Assembly: GCA_964598765.1 (NCBI GenBank)
Contig: CAZRCZ010000001.1
Location: 310,001-374,000 of the forward strand
Reading direction: 5' to 3'
DNA: 64,000 nucleotides
Source: CAZRCZ01 sp964598765
GTDB lineage: Bacteria > Sumerlaeota > Sumerlaeia > MVZB01 > JAJFLK01
The translations under genes were made by a program, and so were the position numbers. Each line of letters starts with the position of its first letter. The first letter of the stretch is position 1. Below, piece after piece: positions 8,771 to 17,222 of this stretch. The notes under the pieces are model-generated. The model did no database searches. It saw nothing but the letters and a program-made list of their open reading frames with translations, and was not told the DNA's origin.

Positions 8771-9367
8771 CTACTTGATAAGATCGGTTCCTTGTCCCGC
8801 GCCCTGAAAGTTGTATCTTTTGATTTCAAGGTTGTCCACAAAGTCAATCTTGACTCCTTGGTCCATCCATATCCAAGTTTCCCTCGAACGTCCCTGATTA
8901 TCCGTTTTAACGTCACTTTTTCGCGTGGGGTCGCCATATTGGCAAATCAGCAACGTCTTCTCGGTCGCGGGGTGTTCCACGTAGCCGTTCGGACCTTTGA
9001 ATTCGACTTCGATTTTCCGCTCCATATACACCCATGTTTTGCGGGCCTCGTTCACCATGGTCGGAATTTCATCCCGCTTGCCGGCGAGGTCGGAACTTGT
9101 GATGAACGTTCCGTCCGTTTTCCACCAGAAATGGATGAAATCGGGTTTGCCGTATCGCTGAAATACCTCTCGTTCGGGCGTGGTGAGGGGGTGTTTTTTT
9201 GAGGGAAACCACGAGGGGACCTTGGCGACGTTGTAGGAATAGCGGGGGTTGATCTCGATGATTTCTTTGTCGCGGTTACAGGAGGAGGCCAACAGGAGCG
9301 CCGCAATCCCCGACAGAAAAAGGGAAGAACGAAAGTGGAAACCCGGAAATCGAATCATAATAGACAA
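8771..9367 (-). CDS. Hypothetical lipoprotein
   Basis: 198 residues. The signal peptide ends in a lipobox (LLLASSC, Cys at about residue 30), so the mature protein should be lipid-anchored. The body contains repeated beta-rich elements with many aromatics: FQRYGKPDFIHFWWKTDG, VYMERKIEVEFKG, LLICQYGDP and ETWIWMDQGVKIDF. The F-x-x-Y-G-x-P-D and C-x-Y-G-D-P spacing suggests an internal repeat resembling small GWxTD- or SmpA-like lipoproteins, but I cannot assign a family. Confidence 0.75.
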   Translation of the reverse strand: MSIMIRFPGFHFRSSLFLSGIAALLLASSCNRDKEIIEINPRYSYNVAKVPSWFPSKKHPLTTPEREVFQRYGKPDFIHFWWKTDGTFITSSDLAGKRDEIPTMVNEARKTWVYMERKIEVEFKGPNGYVEHPATEKTLLICQYGDPTRKSDVKTDNQGRSRETWIWMDQGVKIDFVDNLEIKRYNFQGAGQGTDLIK

Positions 9368-9469
9368 CGGTTATGCGCCGAGCAGTTTTAGATTTATACT
9401 CGTTCGGCGGAGCGGCTTCAATGGGAAAAACAAAACGAAAGGGATGCGATCAACAGGGTTCGCATGGTT

Positions 9470-9509
9470 GGTTCAGACCAAACATTCATAAAAATGGAGG
9501 GGTCTGACC
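9470..9509 (+). promoter_or_regulatory. Inverted repeat covering the cytochrome gene's ribosome binding site
   Basis: GGTTCAGACC (9470-9479) and GGTCTGACC (9501-9509) are near-perfect reverse complements ending one base before the ATG at 9511. The Shine-Dalgarno GGAGGGG (9497-9503) overlaps the start of the right arm. The GGTCTGACC palindrome resembles REP-type sequences. If it folds in mRNA it would partly occlude the ribosome binding site. Confidence 0.45.
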
Positions 9510-9510
9510 T

Positions 9511-10641
9511 ATGGGACCGATTGTGGAGCATCGCCGATTCATTTCAAACTGGGGGATTATCCTCGCTCTCATCTGCGTCGCGGCGAGTGGACGGATTGCC
9601 AAGGCCGCGACCAAGACCGCAGTGGATGACGACGGGAAGGAATTTTCGCTTCCCAAGGATTGGCCGGAGGGGCATCCGCTTCCGAATCTTAAGCCGAACT
9701 GCGTCCGATGCCACGTTGACAAAGGGGGCGCGCTGACGGCGGCGGTCTATAATTTCGCGCAAAGCACCCACGACCACGAGCAACTGAGTTGTGTTTCCTG
9801 CCACGGAGGCGACGTCAAGAGCGATGAGAAGGCGCACGAGGGGGATTTCATTTCCGGCGCGAAAAGCAAGCTGATGGAAAAATGCGCCGATTGCCACAAA
9901 CCCGAAACGCAGGCGTTCAACGCGAGCAGGCATTTCCTGCCCGAAATCAAATACGACCATCCGATCTGCTCGACCTGCCACGACAATCATTCGGTCGGCA
10001 AGGGGGATTTCCGGTTGGCCAACGCCTGCACGAGTTGCCACGGAGCCAAGGCGGCGGCGACGACGGGCAAGGGGGAATCGCAGATTCTTTGGAAGGCGCG
10101 GACCGAAGGGGCGCACGGCAATCGGATTTCCGTCGCGCTTGTGGGGGGCGCAAATCAGAAACTTTCGGTCGAATACAAGAAAACGGAAGCGGCGACCGAC
10201 ATCGCCGTTCATCTGGCGACCGACGCGCAAGGGAAGCCGACCTCGACCGCCGAGGGAGTGATCGAGGCAATTAAGTTGAACAAGGAACTCTACTATATTA
10301 TAAGCGCGGAAGAGGGGGGCGATTCGCTGGGGGAAGGGGTCGTCGAGCCGTTCGCGAAATTCAATCTTGCGGGGGGCACGGATTTCGAGGCCAAATATCC
10401 CGGTTACGGCGAACTCGTCCGCGCCAACGACGCGCTTTGGGATTCGCTGACGATTTTGCGGAAGGACCGCGAGAAGATGCCGCCCAAATTGGACGACGCC
10501 ATCGCGGAGACCAGCAAAGCAACGATGCGGCTGATTCACACCGTTCCCAAGCAACCGGACGCGGCGGAGGTCAAGTCGGTGATTGCCAAGACGAATCAAT
10601 TGAAAAAGGACGTGGACGCCTTTATGGCGCAATCGAAATAA
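9511..10641 (+). CDS. Pentahaem cytochrome c with C-terminal beta domain
   Basis: 376 residues with a signal peptide (about residues 1-33). Five CXXCH haem sites follow: CVRCH, CVSCH, CADCH, CSTCH and CTSCH, all within about residues 64-180. From about residue 205 there is a second region (GNRISVALVGG, LSVEYKKTEAATDIAVHLAT, TSTAEGVIEAI) of a repeat type otherwise met in phage-tail-sheath-like and surface proteins. A helical tail ends the protein. It is probably a periplasmic or outer-surface electron carrier. The DUF362 gene follows after 10 bases. Confidence 0.9.
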   Translation: MGPIVEHRRFISNWGIILALICVAASGRIAKAATKTAVDDDGKEFSLPKDWPEGHPLPNLKPNCVRCHVDKGGALTAAVYNFAQSTHDHEQLSCVSCHGGDVKSDEKAHEGDFISGAKSKLMEKCADCHKPETQAFNASRHFLPEIKYDHPICSTCHDNHSVGKGDFRLANACTSCHGAKAAATTGKGESQILWKARTEGAHGNRISVALVGGANQKLSVEYKKTEAATDIAVHLATDAQGKPTSTAEGVIEAIKLNKELYYIISAEEGGDSLGEGVVEPFAKFNLAGGTDFEAKYPGYGELVRANDALWDSLTILRKDREKMPPKLDDAIAETSKATMRLIHTVPKQPDAAEVKSVIAKTNQLKKDVDAFMAQSK

Positions 10642-10651
10642 GGAGAAAATC

Positions 10652-11791
10652 ATGAAGCACAACGGAACGCATTGTTCGCAAAGCCGGCGGAATTTTTTGA
10701 AGGCCGCGGGGATCGCGACGGTCGGCGCGGGATGGGCCGGACGCCGCGCGTGGGCGGGCGAGGAAGCCAAGGCCGAGGAGGTCGTCGCCGCCAAAGTCGC
10801 CGTCGTGCAAAACTCGACGATCCGCGAGGCGGTGCGCGACGCGGTCAACATGTCGGGTGGGTTGGATTTCATCAAGCCCGGCCAGCGCGTCCTTATCAAG
10901 CCCAACGCCACCGGCGGCGTGAAGCATCCCTGTTGCACGAATCCCGAAGTGCTTTACGAGGTGATCAAGATGGTCGGCGATGCGGGGTGCGAGGACATCT
11001 ACGTCGGCGACCGAAGTTTCTTTTTCATCAATGACGTCATGGGGGTCCTGAAATTCGTCGGCCACTACGACGCGGCCAAACAGGCGGAGAAAGACCTCGG
11101 CGGCAAGGTCAAAGTGACCGTCGTGCCGTTCGATCAAGCCATGCCCTATCTTAAGCCCGGCACGCCCGACGTCTGGCGGCAGATCAATCATCCGTTGGCG
11201 AAACATTACACCGACGAGTCGGGTAACGACACGGGATTCAGGTTGGCGGAAATTTTATTTCAAATGGATCACGTCATCAGCGTCCCGACGGCCAAGACCC
11301 ATTTTCAGGCGTGGTTCACGATGGCGATGAAATCGTTCGTCGGCATGAGCCACCCCGACGCGCGAAAATACTTCCATCGTTTCTCGACGACGAACGACCT
11401 GCGCGATCAACGCTCGTCGGGCAAGGCGGAGGTCCAACCCGACGTGACGCCGTTCACAAATCGTCTGGTGGAGTTGAATCTTGGTTTCGCGCCGCGCCTG
11501 AACATCATTGACGGAACGCGGCCGATCGTTTACGGCGGTCCCTCCAACGGCGACTCGCAGGAGGCCAACGTCATCATCGCCAGCCGCGACCGGATCGCCG
11601 CCGATGTGGCGGGCGTCGCGCTTCTGCGGACGCTCGGAACGGAGAAACGGCTTCAGGAAACCTCGCCGTGGAAAAATCCGATGATCCATTACGCGCGCAA
11701 GCTGGGGATCGGCGTGAAAAGTCCGGCCAGCCTCGCGTTCGAGCACAAGGGATTGGGAATGCTGGATCAGTTTACGACGAATATGGCGTAA
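10652..11791 (+). CDS. DUF362 protein with Tat leader
   Basis: 379 residues; AAGGAG lies 8 bases before the ATG. The N-terminus carries SRRNFLKAAGIATVGAG, a twin-arginine leader ending near AWA. The DUF362 core shows VLIKPNATGGVKHPCCTNPEV at about residue 85, HVISVPTAKTHFQAWFTMAMKSFVGM, and a final NVIIASRDRIAADVAGVALL. DUF362 domains bind an Fe-S cluster or act with ferredoxin domains in several redox enzymes; activity here is unknown. The pairing with a multihaem cytochrome suggests an exported redox partner. Confidence 0.88.
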   Translation: MKHNGTHCSQSRRNFLKAAGIATVGAGWAGRRAWAGEEAKAEEVVAAKVAVVQNSTIREAVRDAVNMSGGLDFIKPGQRVLIKPNATGGVKHPCCTNPEVLYEVIKMVGDAGCEDIYVGDRSFFFINDVMGVLKFVGHYDAAKQAEKDLGGKVKVTVVPFDQAMPYLKPGTPDVWRQINHPLAKHYTDESGNDTGFRLAEILFQMDHVISVPTAKTHFQAWFTMAMKSFVGMSHPDARKYFHRFSTTNDLRDQRSSGKAEVQPDVTPFTNRLVELNLGFAPRLNIIDGTRPIVYGGPSNGDSQEANVIIASRDRIAADVAGVALLRTLGTEKRLQETSPWKNPMIHYARKLGIGVKSPASLAFEHKGLGMLDQFTTNMA

Positions 11792-11839
11792 GACTTGCGC
11801 ATGGCTCGCGCGGTCTTGATTAAGAAATAAACGCAAGGA

Positions 11840-11902
11840 CGCAAAGTCGCGAGGACGCAATGAAGAATTTCTCCAACCTCCTTGCGCCCCTGCGTCTTTG
11901 CG
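11840..11902. repeat. Imperfect inverted repeat (CGCAAAG type)
   Basis: Bases 11840-11862 and 11880-11902 pair at 18 of 23 positions, the left arm reading CGCAAAGTCGCGAGGACGC. It lies between the DUF362 gene and the next coding region and could terminate transcription, but lacks a T-run. Relatives of the same wording occur at 24125-24199 and 55944-56034. Confidence 0.5.
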
Positions 11903-11957
11903 ATTCATCCCCGGGGGGCTTTTCGATTCCAACTACTATCCGCAAAGGGAGATTAAC

Positions 11958-12653
11958 ATGAAAAATTGCATCAGGCTCATTCGTGTAACGGGATCATTGC
12001 TCATCGCTTCCATCTCATTGGTTGCGTTTTCTTACGCCGAAGAAAAGGAAAAAGCCAAACCGGCCGAGGCGGCAGGCGTCGGCGCGATGTATCCGCTCGA
12101 TTTCTGCATCGTCAGCTGCAAGAAGCTTGGCGAGATGGGAGAGCCGGACGTCGTTCAGCGCGAAGGGCGCGAAATCCGGTTTTGTTGCGCCGGATGCGAG
12201 AAGAAATTCGACGCCGACGCCAAAACATATCTCAAGAAAATTGACGACGCGATCATCGCCCAGCAAAAGCCGATTTTTCCGACCGACACCTGCGTCGTCT
12301 CCGGCGATAAATTCGGCGGCGAGATGGGCAAACCGATTGATTACGTCTTCAACAACCGTTACCTCACGCTTTGTTGCCGGGATTGCGTCGCCGATCTCGT
12401 CAAGGACCCGGCGAAGGCGTTGGCGAAGCTGGATGAAGCAACGATCGCCAAGCAAGGGAAGGAGTATCCGCTGGAGACGTGTCCGGTGAGCGGTGAAAAA
12501 CTGGGGAAAATGGGGAAGCCTGTGGATTATGTTTTCGCCGGGCGGCTCGCGCGGTTTTGTTGCAAGGGATGCCTTAAGGATTTTGAGAAGGACCCGATCA
12601 AATACATGGGCAAAATTGACGAGGCGGCGAAGGCGAAGAAATCCGGGAAGTGA
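11958..12653 (+). CDS. Exported protein with three TRASH/YHS-like metal-binding repeats
   Basis: 231 residues from ATG 11958 (AAAGGGAG upstream), with a signal peptide of about 27 residues. Three consecutive repeats of roughly 55 residues follow the pattern YPL..C.VS..KLG.MG.P followed by FCC..C...F..DP..Y. The cysteine pairs are C-I-V-S-C then FCCAGC; C-V-V-S then LCCRDC; C-P-V-S then FCCKGC. Such domains bind Cu, Zn or Ni. It is encoded just after the cytochrome and DUF362 genes and may supply or buffer metal for them. Confidence 0.8.
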   Translation: MKNCIRLIRVTGSLLIASISLVAFSYAEEKEKAKPAEAAGVGAMYPLDFCIVSCKKLGEMGEPDVVQREGREIRFCCAGCEKKFDADAKTYLKKIDDAIIAQQKPIFPTDTCVVSGDKFGGEMGKPIDYVFNNRYLTLCCRDCVADLVKDPAKALAKLDEATIAKQGKEYPLETCPVSGEKLGKMGKPVDYVFAGRLARFCCKGCLKDFEKDPIKYMGKIDEAAKAKKSGK

Positions 12654-12671
12654 TACCAGCCATTGCCTTGC

Positions 12672-13673
12672 CTACTTGGGAATTTCGTAAATTAGCGTCT
12701 TCGGATATTCGGCGGACCACGCATGCCAGCGGCATTGGATACTGTTGATCCAACGGAGTTCCTTACCGCGAAGCGGCCCATCAATTCCGCGTCCGGCCAA
12801 GCTCCAGCGCGTTCCGGTTTCCTTGTCCTTGAAGGGAGCGGTTTCCGGTGAAATCTCGTCGGCGTAGAGAGTGAGGTTGCGGCCTTCCAGCGCGGCGCCG
12901 AACGCCGTGGCGCTCGCGGTCGGTCCATACCAGAAGACGGCAATCGGTTCGCCGCCGACTACGTCGTTCCAACAGGCGCGCTCTCCCACGCCTTCCAGCG
13001 GATAAGCTTTGGTTTCCGCTCCGATTTCCACGCCAAGCACGTTCGCCATGGCTTTCAGCCTGCCGTCAACTTGTCCCATCGAGGCTTGCGCTTCCTTGGT
13101 CAGTTCCGTCGGAAGCGGGGCGACGGGATATTTTTTGCCGTCGAAAAGGTCGTAGGTGGTGGATTCGGGATGAAGCATGAGCCAATACCCCCAATTGGTC
13201 ACCGTGCTGGGAATCCGTTCGAGACGTTGGCCTTTCATCGGCCCCTCGAAGGCAATACCGGTCAGCGCCGACCAAAGCGATCCGTCGCGCCCTTTGACGA
13301 TCATCACGCCGCCGCGCCAACCTTCAAACGAATAACCGTAATCTTTCTTGTAGGCCGCGACGTAGCCGCCGTCGGGATCGTAGAAAAAGAGACCGTAGGT
13401 GTCGTTGATGACCCTCGGCGCGGAGATAAAGTAACGGAGCGGAATCGCTCCGCCATTGTGCTGTCCTCGCAACCATGCGATTACCCTGTCGTCGTATTGA
13501 ATCAGCCCCTTTCGTTGCTGGTTCGAGCAATAGGAGCAGGGAGGCTCGGTCAAGGGTGTGAACAACCCCGGTTTGGATTCGATCTTCGGCTTGACGGGTT
13601 CGTCTCCCCCAAGCATCCGATCGAATAAAAGCAGGGTTAGGATGATTCCCAGAGTGAATTGCGTTTTTTTCAT
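12672..13673 (-). CDS. DUF3179 family exported protein
   Basis: 333 residues from ATG 13673, preceded by GAGGGA; upstream in-frame ATGs lie before that site. A signal peptide (FTLGIILTLLLFDRML) is followed by CSYCSNQQ. The DUF3179 core is clear: AYPLEGVGERACWNDVVGGE, the middle of the hallmark, then IAVFWYGPTASATAFGA, and TGTRWSLAGRGIDGPLRGKEL. A partial repeat of the same fold appears earlier (DGSLWSALTGIAFEGPMKGQ). The family's function is unknown. It is convergent with the repeat-protein gene, 18 bases away. Confidence 0.85.
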   Translation of the reverse strand: MKKTQFTLGIILTLLLFDRMLGGDEPVKPKIESKPGLFTPLTEPPCSYCSNQQRKGLIQYDDRVIAWLRGQHNGGAIPLRYFISAPRVINDTYGLFFYDPDGGYVAAYKKDYGYSFEGWRGGVMIVKGRDGSLWSALTGIAFEGPMKGQRLERIPSTVTNWGYWLMLHPESTTYDLFDGKKYPVAPLPTELTKEAQASMGQVDGRLKAMANVLGVEIGAETKAYPLEGVGERACWNDVVGGEPIAVFWYGPTASATAFGAALEGRNLTLYADEISPETAPFKDKETGTRWSLAGRGIDGPLRGKELRWINSIQCRWHAWSAEYPKTLIYEIPK

Positions 13674-13898
13674 ACCCATCCCTCGGCCATGGCTGATTAG
13701 TTCGTGCTTTCGATTATCGGCGCGGCGGGGCGTCGGGGGCAAGGCTGAATTTCCCCCATATCATCTTCGTCCTCTCATCTCTTGCCTTCCGAAAACATTC
13801 CCCGATTTTTGGCCATTCCATTGCGAATGCCCGTGGATGGGAGTAACATGAAAGCCCGGCCTTGGAGCATAACAAGCCGGTAAGGACATCAAACCGAA

Positions 13899-15800
13899 AT
13901 GCCAGACCCTGACCCAGAACCAAATTCATCCCCGCCTTCGAATTCCGTTCACGCGACCAAAGATACAGCCAATTCACATTCTCAAGGGCCGTTCCTTCCT
14001 TCCCGGCGCATTTCCGTTGACCGCAGGGTTGTGTTTCTAACGACGGTCGCCGTTGGGATTGGTTTCATGGGAGGACTCACGGCTCAACTCCTGAAGTATT
14101 TGATCGGCTTTTGCACGAATTTGGCATTCTTCGGAAGGCTCTCGGTCGAGTTCGTTTCGCCCGCGAACCACCATCTCGGTTTGGGCGTTCTGGTTGTTCC
14201 CATCATCGGCGGACTCATCGTCGGTCTGATGGCCCGCTACGGGTCGAAAGGGATTCGCGGGCACGGCATTCCGGAAGCGATGGAGCAAGTTCTCATCAAT
14301 GAAAGCCGGATTCCGGCGCGCCTGATCTGGCTCAAGCCGCTTTCGGCGGCGATCTCCATAGGAACGGGGGGACCCTTCGGAGCCGAGGGCCCAATTATTT
14401 CCACCGGCGGAGCGTTGGGTTCGTTTGTCGGACAAATCATGCGCGTCAGCGCGGCGGAGCGGAAAACGCTCCTTGCCGCCGGAGCGGCCGCCGGAATGGC
14501 GGCCACGTTCGGCAGTCCAGTTTCCGCGCTTCTTCTCGCGATTGAATTGTTGCTCTTCGAATTTAATCCCCGTTCGATCATTCCGGTCGCGCTTGCCGCC
14601 ACCACCGCCAGCGGCATGAGGCGAGTTTTGGAGGGATCGGATCCCATTTTTGGAATGCCCGATTTGGAATCCGTTCCCGGCACCGCGCTTGTCGCGTATG
14701 TCGCCATCGGCGCGATCGTCGGAGTCGCGTCGGTTTGGATCACGCGGCTCGTTTACTTGATCGAGGATTGGTTCGGAAGACTGTCGATCCATTGGATGTG
14801 GTGGCCCGCGCTGGGAGCCGTGGCGGTCGGCGCGGTCGGATATTTTTTTCCCCGAACATTGGGGGTCGGATACACCAACATCACGGACATCCTGTCGGGG
14901 CAACTTGCCGCTCATGCAATCGCGGTCCTCTGTTTGATGAAATTGATCTCGTGGTCCGTGTCGCTCGGAAGCGGAACGTCTGGAGGGACCCTCGCCCCTC
15001 TCTTCACCGTCGGTGGCGCGATGGGCGCGCTACTGGGATTTGGCGCCGCGAGGATGGCTCCATGGTGCGGTATTGATCCCCGCCTTGCCGCCTTGGTGGG
15101 AATGGCGGCGATTTTTGCCGGAGCGTCCCGCGCCTTGCTTGCTTCGGTGATCTTCGCATTCGAAACGACCCGCCAGCCTCTGGGGCTTTTGCCCCTTATC
15201 GGCGGATGCTCGGCATCCTATTTGGTTTCCTGTCTGATGATGCGGCAGACGATCATGACCGAGAAGATCGCGCGGCGCGGCGTTCTCGTTCCGCAGGAAT
15301 ACCACGCCGATCCGTTGGAGCGGATTCTCGTCCGAAACGTCGCGACGTCCGATCCGGCCACGTTCAAGGCAAATGATAGGGTGAGCTTTGCCCGCTCCAA
15401 GCTCCTCGCGTCCGATACGGGTTTCGATCATCAAGGTTTCCCGATTGTGAATGATTCGGGACATCTTGTCGGCGTGGTCACGCGGCGGGAGGTGTTGGAT
15501 CCGAACCTTGCCGACGATGCGCAAATGGAAAGTCTGATTCGGCGGTTCCCCAGCGCGGTTTACGACGATTGCACGTTGCGCGAGGCGGTGGATCACATGG
15601 TCAACCACGGCATCGGCCGGTTGCCCGTGTTGTCCCGCGCCAATCCAACTTGTCTGGTGGGCATTATTACCCGGAGCGACATCTTGTCGGCCTATCATCG
15701 CAGGATCGAGGAGGACACACCGAAAGCTCCTCATCTTCGTCTCCCATTCATCCGCTCGAAGGGAAGGCGGAAAGCCTCGACCGCCGAGGCGCTGGATTGA
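13899..15800 (+). CDS. clcA: ClC-type chloride channel/antiporter with CBS pair
   Basis: 633 residues. The selectivity-filter signatures are present: GHGIPEAMEQ (the GSGIP position), GTGGPFGAEGPII with the gating glutamate, and LGSGTSGGTLAPLF. About ten hydrophobic segments span residues 45-430. The C-terminus carries two CBS domains (about residues 490-615; HLVGVVTRREVLDP and CLVGIITRSDILSAYHRR), common in ClC proteins and usually regulatory. It acts in the inner membrane as a chloride channel or chloride/proton exchanger. The spacer 13674-13898 shows no other gene. Confidence 0.93.
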   Translation: MPDPDPEPNSSPPSNSVHATKDTANSHSQGPFLPSRRISVDRRVVFLTTVAVGIGFMGGLTAQLLKYLIGFCTNLAFFGRLSVEFVSPANHHLGLGVLVVPIIGGLIVGLMARYGSKGIRGHGIPEAMEQVLINESRIPARLIWLKPLSAAISIGTGGPFGAEGPIISTGGALGSFVGQIMRVSAAERKTLLAAGAAAGMAATFGSPVSALLLAIELLLFEFNPRSIIPVALAATTASGMRRVLEGSDPIFGMPDLESVPGTALVAYVAIGAIVGVASVWITRLVYLIEDWFGRLSIHWMWWPALGAVAVGAVGYFFPRTLGVGYTNITDILSGQLAAHAIAVLCLMKLISWSVSLGSGTSGGTLAPLFTVGGAMGALLGFGAARMAPWCGIDPRLAALVGMAAIFAGASRALLASVIFAFETTRQPLGLLPLIGGCSASYLVSCLMMRQTIMTEKIARRGVLVPQEYHADPLERILVRNVATSDPATFKANDRVSFARSKLLASDTGFDHQGFPIVNDSGHLVGVVTRREVLDPNLADDAQMESLIRRFPSAVYDDCTLREAVDHMVNHGIGRLPVLSRANPTCLVGIITRSDILSAYHRRIEEDTPKAPHLRLPFIRSKGRRKASTAEALD

Positions 15801-15848
15801 ACTTCGACCCGTTTCTGCTTCTCAGAAAATTGCGGGATGAAGGAATGA

Positions 15849-15925
15849 TGGTGGGTGATGCGGGATTCGAACCTGCGACCTCTGGCATGTGAGGCCAGCG
15901 CTCTAACCAACTGAGCTAATCACCC
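15849..15925 (-). tRNA. tRNA-Val (anticodon CAC)
   Basis: The minus strand folds as a full cloverleaf: acceptor GGGTGAT pairing with ATCACCC, D arm GCTC AGTTGGTTA GAGC, anticodon stem CTGGC/GCCAG around the loop CTCACAT, and T arm GCAGG TTCGAAT CCCGC. The anticodon is CAC. The 3' ACCA is encoded in the DNA (15849-15852). Confidence 0.96.
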
Positions 15926-15987
15926 GACAGGATCAAATTAAACGAGCAGGCCGAAAATTGCAAAATCAAAGGAAAACCGAAGCCGTG

Positions 15988-17175
15988 TCAATCGCGCGAC
16001 GCGACGCTGAGAGCCGCGGGTTTTAATTTTTGCAACCTTGCGGCGGCGGCGCGAAGCGTTTCCTCCTTTTTGCAAAAGCAGAATCGCACCTGCGTTCTCC
16101 CGTCGGCGGGATCGGCGTAAAAGCTGGAACCGGGAACGACGGCGACGCCGATCTCCTGTATGAGATGCTTCGTGAACGCGAGGTCATCGTCAAAACCGAA
16201 GGCTCCGATGTCGGCCATGACGTAATACGCTCCGCGCGGCGCGTGATATTCAAATCCCGCGCCGTCCAAAATGTTGAGCATGACCTTTCGCCGAGCCGCG
16301 TAATCCTCCCGCATTTGGCGGTAATAGGATTCGGGGAGGTTCATGGCGACGACGCCGGCCTCCTGCAACGGAGCCGCCGCGCCGACGGTCAGAAAATCGT
16401 GGACCTTGCGGATCGCCGAAGTCAAATCGTCCGGGGCGATGGCGTAGCCGACGCGCCAACCGGTGACGCTGTAGGTCTTCGACATGCCATTGACCGTGAT
16501 CGTGCGATCCCACATGCCGGGAAGCGTGGACATGGCGACGTGCTCAGCGCCGTCGTAAGTGATGTGCTCATAAATTTCATCCGTGATGGCGAGGACATTC
16601 CATTTTTGACAGAGCGAGGCGATGAAGGAAAGCTCCTCGCGGCTGAAAACCTTTCCCGTCGGATTGTTCGGCGTGTTGATGATGATTGCCTTGGTTTTAT
16701 TATTGAAGGCGCGCGCCAATTCTTCCTCGTCGAACGACCAATCGGGAGGACGAAGCCGGACGTAGCGCGGCACGGCGTCCGAAAGAATGGCATCGGGGCC
16801 GTAGTTCTCGTAATACGGCTCGAAGATGACGACTTCTTCCCTCGGATCAATGACGGCAAGCATTGCGGAGATCATCGCCTCGGTCGAGCCGCAACAAACA
16901 GTGACGTGGCGTTCGGGATCAATCTCCAAACCGAGGTGGCGCTTGGTCTTCGCGCTGAGCGCGTCGCGGAATGCCTTGGCTCCCCAAGTGATAGCGTATT
17001 GGTTGACGTCGTTGTGAATCGCCTCGCTGGCGGCATTTTTCAATTCCGCCGGGGTGGGGAAATCGGGAAATCCCTGACCCAAATTCAACGCGCCGTGTTT
17101 CATTGCCAGCCGGGTCATCTCGCGGATGACCGACTCGGTGAACCCCGCCGCCTTGGAGGAAATGCGTTTCTTCAT
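15988..17175 (-). CDS. Class I/II PLP aminotransferase
   Basis: 395 residues from ATG 17175; a TTG 18 bases further out is the alternative and neither has a clear ribosome binding site. Fold-type I signatures: NLGQGFPDFPTP near the N-terminus, INTPNNPTGKVFSREEL, the PLP lysine in NGMSKTYSVTGWRVGYA, and the carboxylate-binding Arg near VRFCFCKKEE. It is closest in pattern to the methionine/kynurenine aminotransferase group (YbdL, KAT). It follows the antiquitin-like gene by 47 bases and is the likely last gene of the lipid operon. Confidence 0.88.
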   Translation of the reverse strand: MKKRISSKAAGFTESVIREMTRLAMKHGALNLGQGFPDFPTPAELKNAASEAIHNDVNQYAITWGAKAFRDALSAKTKRHLGLEIDPERHVTVCCGSTEAMISAMLAVIDPREEVVIFEPYYENYGPDAILSDAVPRYVRLRPPDWSFDEEELARAFNNKTKAIIINTPNNPTGKVFSREELSFIASLCQKWNVLAITDEIYEHITYDGAEHVAMSTLPGMWDRTITVNGMSKTYSVTGWRVGYAIAPDDLTSAIRKVHDFLTVGAAAPLQEAGVVAMNLPESYYRQMREDYAARRKVMLNILDGAGFEYHAPRGAYYVMADIGAFGFDDDLAFTKHLIQEIGVAVVPGSSFYADPADGRTQVRFCFCKKEETLRAAAARLQKLKPAALSVASRD

Positions 17176-17222
17176 CGCGCTATTTAAGCACAAACGCGGG
17201 CAAAATCAAATTGTCCGAAAAC

